64,000 nucleotides of DNA from Nephrocerus scutellatus (Eukaryota; Arthropoda; Insecta; Diptera; Pipunculidae). Position numbers and translations under genes: made by a program. Under the pieces are notes generated by a model. The model saw nothing but the letters and a program-made list of their open reading frames with translations. It was not told the DNA's origin and made no database searches. Positions 11,801 to 22,770 of this stretch are shown here, piece after piece (the first letter of the stretch is position 1; the number at the start of each line of letters is the position of its first letter). The stretch lies in contig OX352764.1 in NCBI GenBank assembly GCA_947095585.1, forward strand, positions 3,829,001-3,893,000, given 5' to 3'.

Positions 11801-12529
11801 CGTAAATTCGCTAAGCGTAAAGCGTTAAGGAATGCATTTTTTAAAGATCCCATTCCATTTTGCTGTTGAGCTGGCGCTCCAAAATGGGCCGCAATTATAA
11901 ACTCCCCCCAACATGTTGTGATTGTGATATTGTGAAGTAACCAATTGTTCTTGCTTCCCGTTGCACATGCACTGCACTCCACTGCACAGCACTTAACCAA
12001 ATAGTTGTTGCACCAAACAATGCGGTTCACTTAAGAAACCACCTCGAGCTCAAGCTGGATGTCGCGGTCGTGGTGTGTGAAGGCGTAGAGGGTGTCTGGC
12101 AGGAGGTGGAATGTGCACGCTTGTGCGTCTTCTCAAGAACGTCATGTTTTGTATGCTCCGTCGTCAGTGCACGTTGCACGATTGTACTTTGCGTAATGGG
12201 AGCAGAGCTTTGGCGCTCGACACCGTCGTCGCACATTCATTCAGATACAATTATCGTGAGTATTTACGAGTATGTGTGCGAGTGGCGCAAATTATTTTTA
12301 TTCTTTAGATTTTTCTTTTGTGTAATTTCGTTTAAGGTGCAACGAAGTAAGCTAATGGTTAAGATGTTGGGTCTGTGGTTGGGAGTGGCTCAATTTGAAT
12401 TTACTTTTTGTGGGGGGCTGACGTTTGTAGTATTTTTAAGTATTGTAGATAGACAGTTTGGCTTTATTCAGTAGGCATTCCACGAATAATAATAAGGTAA
12501 AGTTGTTATATAATTATTCCTTTTTTCGT
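11801..12529. other. Non-coding stretch downstream of Rab3GAP1
   Basis: No recognisable gene. The open frames at 12070-12474 (plus) and 12027-12236 (minus) overlap each other, have low-complexity composition and no domain. Confidence 0.4.
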
Positions 12530-13432
12530 GAGGCCAGGACCGATGTATCTCAAAGCGCATCAACCTCGGATTCTGCTGTTGAGGAACCCTCTGTATCTAG
12601 AGAAGCTGTTGAGCTCTCGATGGCCAACCCCATGGTGGCCTCAACTGCTCGGTCTGCTGTTGAGCAGCCGAACCTTAGTTCAGACTGCGTAGCCATATGG
12701 GCCCAATCTAAAACTTGCGAGAGCTTCAGAACTGAGGACGTGGAATCAGCCACTTCTGATTCTAACACATCCACAATCGTTGATGCATGTAGCGTCATCT
12801 CGGAGAAATCCGGATGCTCTTCAATTGGGAAGGCATTAGATGAACTACTGATCCAGCAACACCGAGGTGGATTCATTAAATTGAACTCGCTACAGAGAAG
12901 GCGACTTAAACATGCTTTACGCATAGGCACGCATAGAGAGAGTGCTCTTAAAAGCCGCCCCTTCAATTTCAGCATCCATTAAGAATTAATAAGCTCCATC
13001 AGAATCTTACTGGTGAACCTGCATAACGCGAAGGGTGCATTCGCTACCCTCAGCAAGCGGTTCGCCGAGGAAAATATAGCGCTTGGTCTCTTCCAGTAGC
13101 CTTGGGTTATAAGCGGACAGATAAAAGTTCTACGGAGTCAGTGCCAAGGGCAGCCTGCTTGATCGGCACGAACATCGACTTTCTTCCTATTCCAGAATTC
13201 ATAACGAAAGACCTGGTGGCCCTGCTGATTGAAGTTTCGACCGAGAGGGGAACACAGAACATGATGTGTGCTTCAGCATATTTCACCGGCGACGTCGATA
13301 ACGTTCCGCCCTTAGAGGCCCTGATAGCACTGCTGGAGCAGGAACCTCCAGTACCTTAAGGGATGCGATGCAAATGCACATCATGAGGTCAGGGCAGCAG
13401 AGCAGAGGTCATATCGCGGATTCGTCTGCCAG
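12530..13432 (+). pseudogene. 5' part of an I/Loa-like LINE: ORF1 C-terminus and endonuclease
   Basis: The open stretch to 12982 ends LNSLQRRRLKHALRIGT, resembling the basic motif found in ORF1/ORF2 starts of RNase H-bearing LINEs. It is followed by an apurinic-type endonuclease domain in pieces: INLHNAKGAFATLSKRFAEE (about 13005-13075), an LGLFQ-PW block with a stop where catalytic Glu of QEPW is expected (about 13083-13105), then FLPIPEFITKDLVALLIEV and NMMCASAYFTGDVDNVPP (13180-13320), and DANAHHEV near 13370-13395. At least one frameshift separates the blocks. Homology stops near 13432, where a minus-strand RT fragment begins. Confidence 0.75.
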
Positions 13433-13437
13433 CTTAG

Positions 13438-13735
13438 AAAAGTGGATATTATTATGAGACAAAAGTAGGAAGTCATATACGTTGATATTAAAAAGAAATG
13501 GCCCACATACTGATCCTTGACGTACACCAAAAGAAATGGAGTCTAGGGAAGAATTTTCATCTTCTATTTAGAAAGCAAAAAATCCATCAGAAATATACCT
13601 TTGTACTCTTTTTATGAAGTTCACTGGAAATATATATTTTGTAAGTTTGTTGATGAGTCCATCATGCCAAACTGTCTCAAAGGCTCTATCAATGACTGCC
13701 AAACATTTATATGTAATTTTCAGTGAATATTATGG
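13438..13735 (-). pseudogene. Jockey-like LINE reverse transcriptase fragment
   Basis: The minus strand reads AFETVWHDGLINKLTKYIFP (motif A, normally AFDTVWHDGL), VQRYISDGFFAF, then SLDSISFGVRQGSVCGPFLF (motif B) and INVYDFLL. A stop interrupts the middle. The orientation is opposite to the endonuclease fragment immediately to its left, so the two are separate insertions that meet near 13435. Confidence 0.8.
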
Positions 13736-13739
13736 CAGG

Positions 13740-13819
13740 TAGGGGAATGTTATAAGCTATAGTACACCCCAATCCCGGGGTTCACGTGTACGGGTAGCGA
13801 AGCGCCCGGGAACAGCTAG
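13740..13819 (+). repeat. Helitron-like 3' terminus
   Basis: The sequence GCGAAGCGCCCGGGAACAG is followed by CTAG at 13816-13819 and then TC, which begins the next element. It fits a Helitron 3' end sitting directly against a Helitron 5' end. Confidence 0.45.
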
Positions 13820-14603
13820 TCTTAATATATACAAATGAAACTTTGTCTGTATGTCTGTTCATGCTTAACTCGAACAACATTTATCCGATATAGCTGAAAC
13901 TTTGTAATGTGGTGGGGACGGTTGGGGTTGATGGTTGTAGACGGTTTGTGGGCTAATGGTTTTGATAGGGTTGATGTAGTGAGTGGCTACGCATTGTTTA
14001 TATGAGATTCACTCGAAGACCGTGCATTGGAATAATAGTGCTGATATATTTTCGGTGTTGGGTAGTGTGGTGGGGTGGTGAGGGGTCGGGCAACGCTAGA
14101 CATTTCAGCTGATCCATACTTCCATACTAATATTATAAATGTGAAAGTAACACTGTTTGTCTGTCTGTCTGTTACCTATTTACAGCTAAACGGCTGAACC
14201 GATCGATTTGGCTCACTTTTTTAAATATTCGTAACAGTCTGGGGATGATTATAGGGACCTGGAAAATTCGGGAAAAACTCTGTTCGTGATTAACTAGAAC
14301 GCCGTTCATCCGATATAGGGGCATGTTTGTAATGTGAAGATGGTGTTGATGGGTGGGTGTTTGGTATTTGTAATGTGGTGGGGACGGTTGGGGTTGGTGA
14401 TTGTAGACGGTAATGGTTTTGATAGGGTTGATGTGGTGAGTGGCTACGCATTGTTTGTATGAGATTGACTCGAAGACCATGCATTTAACAGAGAGTAGTG
14501 ATATGTGGGGCGGGGGCGAAATCTTTAGGTAGGTATTGGTGGGGGTAATGTGGTGGGGACAGTATGGTGGGGTCAGCCGGCCAATGCTGGGTATTTCAGC
14601 TAG
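13820..14603 (+). repeat. Tandem pair of Helitron/Helentron-like non-autonomous elements
   Basis: It starts TCTTAATATATACAAATGAA at 13820 and ends CAATGCTGGGTATTTCAG-CTAG at 14603, followed by T: the TC...CTAG termini of Helitrons. Inside, a second start-like phrase (CCATACTAATATTATAAATG) with a GTCT tetranucleotide run lies at 14130-14175. Phrases such as GTAATGTGGTGGGGACGG and GAGTGGCTACGCATTGTTT each occur twice (about 13905 and 14370; about 13980 and 14440), so it is a pair of about 300-480 bp units joined head to tail. No Rep/helicase ORF is present, so it is non-autonomous. GTCY runs are typical of dipteran DINE-1/mini-me type elements. Confidence 0.65.
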
Positions 14604-16639
14604 TTTGGAATATTTTCGAATGAAATGCGATTTACGGTTTTAATTATTTATTAGATAGAATAGAACTTTACCAAAGCTAGTAGAGAATTTTAATCTCCCA
14701 AAAGAAGGAATAACAATATTATTCAGGAGGTTTGAAACGGCTAATCCAACGACTACCTCTAAGGTCCATTATGACAAAAGTGACCTTACACCTACGCGTA
14801 GCAAAAAAACAACCTGACAACAAGTTCTCAATTTTAAAATTTGAACTTCCAACTTGGCTAAAATGGTTCTCAAACATTTATCATTATCCACATGGACAGT
14901 TAAAGTGCACTTAGTTAAAAAAGACAAAGAATTTTTCAAGTGTTCTAAAAAAATTATATATAAGGGATGGGTGCGGTGCGACTGCAAAACAAAAGATCCA
15001 GTATTTGTCTTCCAACAACCAAATTGGCGGTGTGGTGCAACATCCTCTGTCACCCGCTGATATAAGAATTATTGAAATTATGCAAAAATATTCTTGAATT
15101 GTCGGAGTGATGCTGGCTGATGAGGACTTGTCTTTCGGATTTCGTTTGTCTCTATTTTTAGGACTCGACGAGTCCTGTTTAAATGACGACGGCGCTGCAC
15201 ACGCAACTCTACCCTAACTAACTAACTAAAAACGCTCGCTGTATTTTTAAATGAATTCGCGTGGTGGTGTCCTATGTATGACTGCGATGCTGATGACGAC
15301 AATGCAACGCAATGAACAAGGCAAGAGCTCTGAAACGTACGCTACACTGAGAATTCATAATCATAATCACAGGAGAACTTTGGAGTCCTTGTCTGTCCTT
15401 TGTCAGATGCGCACCACCAGCTGTAAATAGAACCGTCATTGTGGACTTTGTTAGAAAGGGGTTCTGCACAAGCGAGCACTAAAGCGATAGTGATATCTGC
15501 GACAGTAAATTTATTTATAAATCATTTGTTGTTGTTGTAGGGGCTCGATGGATGGGTATTTTAAAAAAATGAATTATTTATTAGAAAATATTTTGTTTGC
15601 TCTTTTGTGTTGACTTTTCTTAAGTGCAGCATAATTGTTAATTCGACGAAGGATGGATGGATGTGGATATAATTGGCGAAGAGGAATGTCAATGCATCAG
15701 GCATTGCATGACAGCTCTTTGTAGCTTGGTGGGTGGTTGTGATTGTGACTTGAATTGTTGCGACTGTGACGGACGGAGTTAATTACCGTTCAGCGAGCCA
15801 CGGGTAGAGTATTCCATCCGGAATGGAATGTGAAATACATACAAAGAGCAAAAGAAACACCCAATGGACAGTTCATCAACCATTCGCTTGCGTTTTAATT
15901 GAAAGAATTTTCTTTTACTGGCAGGGATAGGAACTGGAATAGTAGCTACCTAGTTAGTTGCCATTGCTTCTATGCTATTCCTTTACGAGTACGCAACATG
16001 TGGACACGTCTTTGAATGTAAACTCTGCACGCAACGTTACAGGTTAAAGCTGTGCTTAGTAATTTCTTGATCAGTTTTTTGTTCTGACAAAAGTCAGTGC
16101 CCTTGCTCGCTATCTGTCACACTTATTAGCGGTGAAAAAGGGCGTGTCTTTTAAGTACTTTCGTACATGATTTAAAATCAAATCGAACAATTCTTGCTTT
16201 TAAATATCTGGAAAATGTCAGATATAACAATAATTATCCGGCTCGAAGGACCAACATTGTGTGTGATTATTACGCTCGATTAGTAGTGAGCTACAGACTT
16301 TATATTTCCTTACTGTGGTCTATGTATACTTAATAGCTGAAGAGGTATTTTTAAACGAAAAACTGTGTGTGAGTTATCTTCACGCTGATTTATAGGGTGG
16401 AAAGTGGTAAACGCTCAAAAATACGCAGTCGGCCCTTCATAGGTTTAATCAAGAAATTAATGATAGAAGTGCAGGAGGATGAGTTAAGGTCAAGTGATTT
16501 TGATTCCACTAAAACGGAGGATTTCTTTGTTCGATACATTTACGTTCCTGTCCCAGCACTGGAATAGAGGCGATCGTTGCAATACTTCCAGCACATGTAG
16601 TGGTGGCAAGTAAATCTATGAAGACTTAGGTAGAGAAGT
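14604..16639. other. Non-coding stretch
   Basis: No recognisable gene. Overlapping open frames at 14732-15060 on both strands are lysine/leucine rich without a known domain. ATGGATGG-type runs occur near 15550 and 15650. Confidence 0.4.
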
Positions 16640-17095
16640 GGACTCAGTTGGCAGCTAGATAGAGTTAGCAAGTATGCCATGGATAACATTGTGCGAAAGC
16701 TTGACTTGAAAAACGGCATCAAGAAGGAATACTGGTCTGAAAATTTAACCGGGAGCCATAAAATGGTTTACGGATCGTTCAAAGAAGGGAGAAGGCAGGC
16801 AGGCAGGTGCATGAGTAAATGCGCCAAGGAATGCGACAGTATGCTATCGAATAATATCCTCACTTCAATCTGGAAAGGAAGTAAATGAGGCATAGAATGG
16901 TCATCGTGCCGGGCAGCCAAGCACCGCAATGTATTCCACATGGAATGAAGGGAAAAACTGAATAGACTTAGTGAGAACAACATAGTATGTCTGCACTGTA
17001 TGCCGGCACACATCGGCATAGAAGGCAACACGGCAGAGGATGAACTGGGAAACAAGGGAGCAGTAAGCCCGCAACTAGGGCCGGAACTATTCTTT
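16640..17095 (+). pseudogene. LINE RNase H domain fragment
   Basis: Across shifted frames it reads KMVYGSFKEGRRQAG (normally YTDGSK-like) and, near 17000, CMPAHIGIEGNTAEDELGN, which matches the RNase H signature W-PGHIGIEGNEKADELA. RNase H in such elements removes the RNA template strand. The start (LASMPW...) also appears at 17765-17830 in the next fragment, so it is a second copy of the same element rather than its continuation. Confidence 0.7.
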
Positions 17096-17097
17096 AT

Positions 17098-17935
17098 ATG
17101 ATACTGATTAATTCGTTAAGAGACATACAAAACAGGTGCAGCCGTCAGATGGAAAGTATAGAGCAACCCTTACTAGTTAGGATGTCGCGCTATGCTCCTT
17201 TCTGGACATCGAAAGAGCATTTAAGAACGCAGCTCATGGCGACAAAGAATGCTCTGGAGAGAAAGAAAGTAGACAGCACAACCACTAAATGGTTGTACGA
17301 GGTGTTGTGCACCAGAACAGCTGAGACCATTGTGGTCAACCGATAAGCGGATGCCCACAAGGAGGGGAACTGCCACCACTCCTGTGGAGCATCCCTGTTT
17401 ATGGACTACTCCAGCGATTAGCTAAAGCAAGGAGTTATGCCAAAGCATACGCAGAAGACATAGTCATCGTGGCAAGGGGAAAGTTAAAAAACGGATTAAC
17501 CAACACGAGCAGATAGTGCCGACAGGTGGTACTTGAAACAACCACCTATCACTTATCGCAGGAAAAAAGTGCAGAGGCTAGCCTGTGTTTTTATAACGGG
17601 GGCCATGAGAACCTGCCCCACTGCGGGCATTGAGAAAAGCCTTAGGCTACTCACACTTCACATAGTGGTAGAGAGTAAATCCAAGGAAACTAAGCTACGT
17701 TAAAGGTAGGCTGCTTTACGGAAGCCAAGGCAAGAGAAAAAGTAAAATTACTTGCCAAACAGATTTCTTTAGCGAGCATGCCGTGTGATAACATGGTGCA
17801 AAAGCTTAAATTGAAGAAGAACTTTGAAGTCAAAATGAGCACCAAGAAAAAGTTCAGATCTGAAAATTAGTACCAGATACATCCGGTAGCTATAAAATGG
17901 TATACAGATGGATCAAAACCTAGTACTTCTTTTAT
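17098..17935 (+). pseudogene. LINE reverse transcriptase fragment with mutated YADD
   Basis: The frames give DIENAFKNAAHGDKECSG-like motif A text (about 17205-17260), then SGCPQGGELPPLLWS (motif B, 17345-17390) and AYAEDIVIVARGK (17440-17480), where the second residue of the catalytic Asp pair region YADD is changed to YAED. Further along it reads LASMPCDNMVQKLKLKK and ends KWYTDGSK near 17910, the start of an RNase H domain. Stops and frameshifts are frequent. It is truncated at the RNase H, the part that the copy at 16640 supplies. Confidence 0.75.
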
Positions 17936-18318
17936 TTTGTCTAGGCCAAAATAATTCCCAAACGGGTGACCGAAAAAGGTAATGATGACCTGGAGCGCGA
18001 AATCCAACTACATACAAGTGTACTAGTATAGTTACTACAACAATTGATGCATTTTGCAGCCAAAGATTGCCGAGCACAGCCACTCACACAAACCGCCGTT
18101 TGGCAAGTCACACCGAAGACTTTTATAAATAAATTGCGAGTCAATCGACTCTAAAAACTACTGGTCAACTCCGACCGACCGCTCCATTTCCCCTGATTTT
18201 TTTTTTATCGCCACCTGACCAACATGCTTGAACACCGTTCTCAGATGACCATCTAGCTCCGTTTCACTTACTTTTCGATCGTCAGCTGACGTCGTAGTCT
18301 ATGTATATTTTTATTTTG
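17936..18318. other. Non-coding stretch before the SINE
   Basis: Nothing recognisable. A minus-strand open frame (17941-18144) has no known domain. Confidence 0.4.
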
Positions 18319-18614
18319 TGGGCGCCGTGGCTCAGTGGATAGGAGCATGGACTGCTGAGCAGGGGGTTCATGGTTCGAATCCCAGTAACACCAAAGTATT
18401 TTTCACGGTGTCCCACCTCTCGCGAAAGTTTGACAAACGTCCAAGAGTAATAACTTGTCACTGAAAGCTTCTCAATTCGCCGTTCGGATCCGGCATTAAA
18501 TTGTTGGTCCCTCCATTTTTGTGCAAAAATATGCATGCTCAACACAAATGGTTGCGAGAAGTCAGGCCTTGGACCGCATCGCATCGTCTGTCGCGCCAAT
18601 ATTATTATTATTAT
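18319..18614 (+). mobile_element. tRNA-derived SINE with (ATT)n tail
   Basis: The head is tRNA-like: GGGCGCCGTGGCTCAGTGG carries a good A box (TGGCTCAGTGG, 18328-18338), and a perfect B box GGTTCGAATCC lies at 18372-18382, 44 bp further, a normal spacing for an internal RNA polymerase III promoter. A body of about 220 bp unrelated to tRNA follows, ending CGTCTGTCGCGCCAAT and then ATTATTATTATTATAAT. That head-body-short repeat tail layout is the definition of a tRNA-derived SINE; these depend on a partner LINE for movement. The acceptor stem of a working tRNA cannot form. No clear target-site duplication was seen. The partner LINE is unknown. Confidence 0.85.
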
Positions 18615-20559
18615 AATACTGACGTTGTAAAATAATAAAACAAAAAATACAAAAAAACAAATATTTTACTTATTAATTTGTAACATCGACAAACATTTGA
18701 ACCCTGGGTGCTGGGTATTCCGACGATCCGGTAACCACAGCCAAAACACGTTACAGCAGTCATGATGAGTTACAAGTACTTCACATAATAGAAACTGAAT
18801 TTAATTGAATTTTGAATTTAAATGAAATTTTATTTCTAAAAGAAAAAAATAATTAATTCGTAGATTCGCCTCTTGAAACTTGCTGGACGCTGACAGAACG
18901 AGAAGACGAACTTATTCCGAAGATAATGACAAGCGTTCTTTGGAAAACTTTTCGCTACCGGCTGATGACTGACGAATGAATAGCTGCAAGAAGGTTCTGT
19001 AGTCACGTGTTGGGCACATTTTGTGATTGTCAGTAAAGAAAAATTTACAAAAACTACTTATGTCCTTTCATTTCTGCATACATTTCTACGAGCCTCATTA
19101 ATTGAGTATATGCAAAGCAGTATATATATGTACACCATTGGTATATTAACGAATTTTCTTTCAAGGTCGAGTGAAACGTAATTTGAAATGTTACTCGTAG
19201 TTGTTAAGTTTCCCTTTTGTTTACGGGAGATAGGCCCTTGAAGTTTTAAGCTCTTGTGAGTAAAGTCTATACTTTTAGAACTAGACCTTATGCGGCTAAC
19301 TAATTCTTTATTGAGTTCCTAATTCAGTTTTCAATTTCGTTCAGTAATTCTCTTATTTCTTCATATAAAACGAGTCCTTAATTAAAATATTTGCAATTTA
19401 AATTTGTGATAAGCAATGCGGCCATCTGACATTGCACATTTGCCACCATCCCAACCGAGATCGAGAGGAAGACATTGAAATTACCTGTGTTAGTGTGTGT
19501 ACTGCACAGTACATAGTGCACAAACGGAAACAATTTCAAAAGGGAAGCCCGACAAAGATATGAGGATTAGATTTTGTTCGTACTGACTGCCAGCATGTTA
19601 AGGGCAATTACCACCACTCTCTCCACTCTCTACGGATGTTACTTGTAACTACATCATCGCCTTAGCAAGAACCTCAGAAAATTACGGCTGATTTCCTCGT
19701 CGATTTGCATCGAATTATCGAAGGAACAGACAACGACGGAGGAAATGTGCCTGAAAACCGAATGAAAACTGCATTTACGATAAGACTGACTGACAAAGTG
19801 GAAATCGACAGTTTGAGTACAGGACGGAAGGAAGATGGGAATTCCTGTGATTGTGGGAATATTTTCCTTTGCTTTTGTGATTGATTTAAAGTAAATTGCT
19901 CTGAGCTATTCGTTCGTATTTTCACATTTCCGAAAATTCTCGAAATAACAAAATCCCCGTTTACATAATGGGATGTATCGTATAAGAATACTTTCAGTCA
20001 AAGATTCATTTATTATTCTGTTCGATAGATTTCGTAAAAGGGTTGTAATATTGGAATGTTGATGTACCTGACCAAATGAATGAATTATCCTTCAATATGG
20101 TAATCATTTTTGCTCTTTGTGTGCAGAGCATATTTTATAAGGTAAGAAGGATACATCACTTTTGACCACCGTTGACTGCACACTTAATCCAAATGAAGGC
20201 CTAAGAGTGTTCCTTCATATCTATTGAAATTGAATCCATTGTTTTCGAACAGTAAAACCTGAATGAATTGAATGCAAATATGATAACCGAACATTCATTT
20301 CTGTACTGAATGACCTACTTTGGGATTTCCAAATCATTATTGAATTGTTAGTACTAACAAAAATAATAATAATTTGAGGCGGACTTATAAATCACTCGTA
20401 TGTATCGATTGTAATAAAATTTAACTTCAACTCAGCTGCTTTGAATAAATTCATTTTGCAGTGAAGTACTTGTTTAGGAACACGTCTTTGAAAAGCAAAT
20501 ATTTAGTTGGTGCAAGAATTTCCTCCACAGACATATTGCTGGCGTCAGAGAGACTTACT
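18615..20559. other. Non-coding stretch
   Basis: AT-rich, with no recognisable gene. The 83-codon minus-strand frame at 19674-19925 has no known domain. Confidence 0.45.
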
Positions 20560-22770
20560 GCTTCCTTTATGTCCGACTTGAACGGGTAAATATAAATGAT
20601 TTTGTTTTGCCGTTCCATTGTAATGTAGTCCGTCTGTCAGACTATAGTCGAATATACTCCCTAGTCGACAGCAATAAGGATTTTTGGGTATTGCTATAAC
20701 CATAACGAACAAGCAGAAAATAAGACATTGCCTGAAGTCCTTATCCTTATGTCCCATAGGTCCTTAGTGGCAAAGTTTCGCAGATCTGTCGACGAACAGA
20801 TCTGCCTTGTAAAAAAATAAGTCTCCTTAACCAGATCAATGCTGGAGAATTACAGAGAATGTGCCCGGATGTTTCATCATCCTCTGAGCAGAACCTACAA
20901 TATGTGTTTAAGCCAAGATTAATTTGATATTAAGGTGATATCGCAGCCCACAATGACCTGTGAGAAAGCTCACCAGCTTTCTGATGTTTTCCTTCTCTAG
21001 ATCAAGGATTTCCTTCTAGAAAAAGAGCCTCATTAACCATTTGGATTGCCAATGGGCTAGACGAAGTCTACCTTCCCACTTATTAATCATTGCTGTGGTG
21101 ACAGGCCAGTTGACACCACAGTAAGGTCTGGTCGCAGATTCTGAACCAGCCCAGGCATATTCGTCGCCTGCGATTCCCAACCGAGTTTTACCCTGTTAAG
21201 CCCTGCTAGGGATTATAGTGCATCGTAGCAGCATTTAACTGATTTAGAATCTATTTTGTTGGACGGTAGCACTTTCAGTGCTGCTTGACTATCTGAAAAG
21301 ATATAAATCGTAGCGCCTCTAATACCCTTACTAAGGTTAAAGCTAGCGCAGGCCTTAATGGCACGGAGTTCCGTAGTGTGACTCATAGCCATTGATATCG
21401 AGACTTTGGTCCGAATACCACAGCTCCCACTCCATATTCCATATTCGATCCGTCTGTGTACCAGATCAGACCTTTATCATCCAGTGCTGGAACACTATTA
21501 GACCAGATTGCCCGGACCAATATGTTAACCTCAAATAACCTCCTGACCATGATGTCGGGGATAATGTAAAACATATCTCTTTCGGGAATTGAGTCAAGAA
21601 TTTTCCAGTGCCCTACATGGTTACCTGGTTTGTACCCGTATTCTATTTGTAGCTTAATAGCGCATTAAGCGGCTGTCCTAATGAAGATTTGTAAGGATGA
21701 AAGTCCAATGACAGCTTCTAATGCTGCCGTAGGTCAGGTACGCATGGCACCCGTGATGCCGAGATAGGCAATTCATTGTATGTTTTGAACTAAATCTTAG
21801 TTGCCGTTGTCCGTTCAAGATGTTATGGGTACCAAACTGTGGCCGCGCGTACGCGATAATGGGCCTCACCATCATTGCATATATCTAGTGTATCGTTTTT
21901 GGCTTAAGACCCCAAGCTCGTCTACTGGCCACATGGCACGACTTGAAGTGGCGGACTTGAAGTTCCAGTTAAGCTGTTTATAAAGAATGGCGCCGAGATA
22001 TTTAACTTCACTGGAATAAGCTAGAGTGGTGACTTTGATAGTGATAGGTTCTAGATTGACCTTTTTTTTTTGTGAAAGGCACTAGAAGTATTTTGCAAGG
22101 ATTGGTGGATAGTCCTTCTCTGCTGCATCATTCTAAAGCGTGTAGTAAAGCACCTTGCATGATATTAGAAAGGGTCGTGCTGTGTTTACCACTAATTAGT
22201 TCCGCCAAGTCATCCGCATAACCAATGGCGATGTAGCCCTATCTATGTAGATCGACTAGAAGATTGTCGACGTCTAGCGACCACAGAAGCGGAGAAAGGA
22301 CTCCCCCTTGGGGACAACCCTTAGCTGCGGTCAGAGACACAGAAACCCTTCCTGAGGAGGAAGTAATAACTCGACTTTAAAGCATAACACTTATCCATTG
22401 GTTGGTCTAGTCCTCGATAAGTCCGCTACTAGCTGCTCTTGTTGATGAGTCATAGCCAGTGTTATCGAAAGCGCCCACAATGTCAAGGAATGCACAGCGA
22501 GCTATTTCTATCTAAAGCTATAGTGAAGGGCACCTTATGTGCTTTTACCTTTTCTGTATGCAAACTGACTTGAGTTTGGAGGGGTATACGAATCTAGCCA
22601 ACCTCTAATATGAACTTCAGTTAGTCTCTCCATAATTTTGAGGACAAATGTTGTTAGACTTATAGTTCTGTACTCTGTAGAATTTAGGCAGCTCACTTGA
22701 CCTATTTTCTGGTTTGGGGATAAAATTTACGTTTACCTGTCCCCAGGCATTTTAGTTGAGGCCTAGGTAC
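20560..22770 (-). pseudogene. I/Loa-like LINE ORF2 relic (RT, RNase H, C-terminal tail)
   Basis: Reading the minus strand from 22770 downward: SWGQVNVNFIPKPE (RT start), FLDIVGAFDNTGYDS (motif A, about 22500-22450), KGCPQGGVLSPLLWSLDVDNLL (motif B, about 22330-22265), IGYADDLAELISGKH (catalytic YADD intact, about 22240-22190), then GLIWYTDGSNMEYGVGAVVF (RNase H start, about 21465-21405) and, near the end, RKLVSFLTGHCGLRYHL (about 20985-20930), the conserved block before the Cys/His motif. The order is that of a complete ORF2 from mid-RT to C-terminus, about 2.2 kb. Many stops and frameshifts make it inactive. The endonuclease part and the 3' UTR were not recognised. Confidence 0.85.

Noticed and set aside
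12070..12474. 134-codon open frame downstream of Rab3GAP1
   Set aside because: Low-complexity composition, an overlapping frame on the other strand, and no domain or splice support.
12550..12975. 141-codon minus-strand open frame
   Set aside because: It is antisense to the LINE ORF segment that continues into the recognisable endonuclease.
18319..18395. Functional tRNA gene
   Set aside because: The A and B boxes are good, but no acceptor stem pairing exists and a long non-tRNA body with an ATT tail follows, so it is a SINE.
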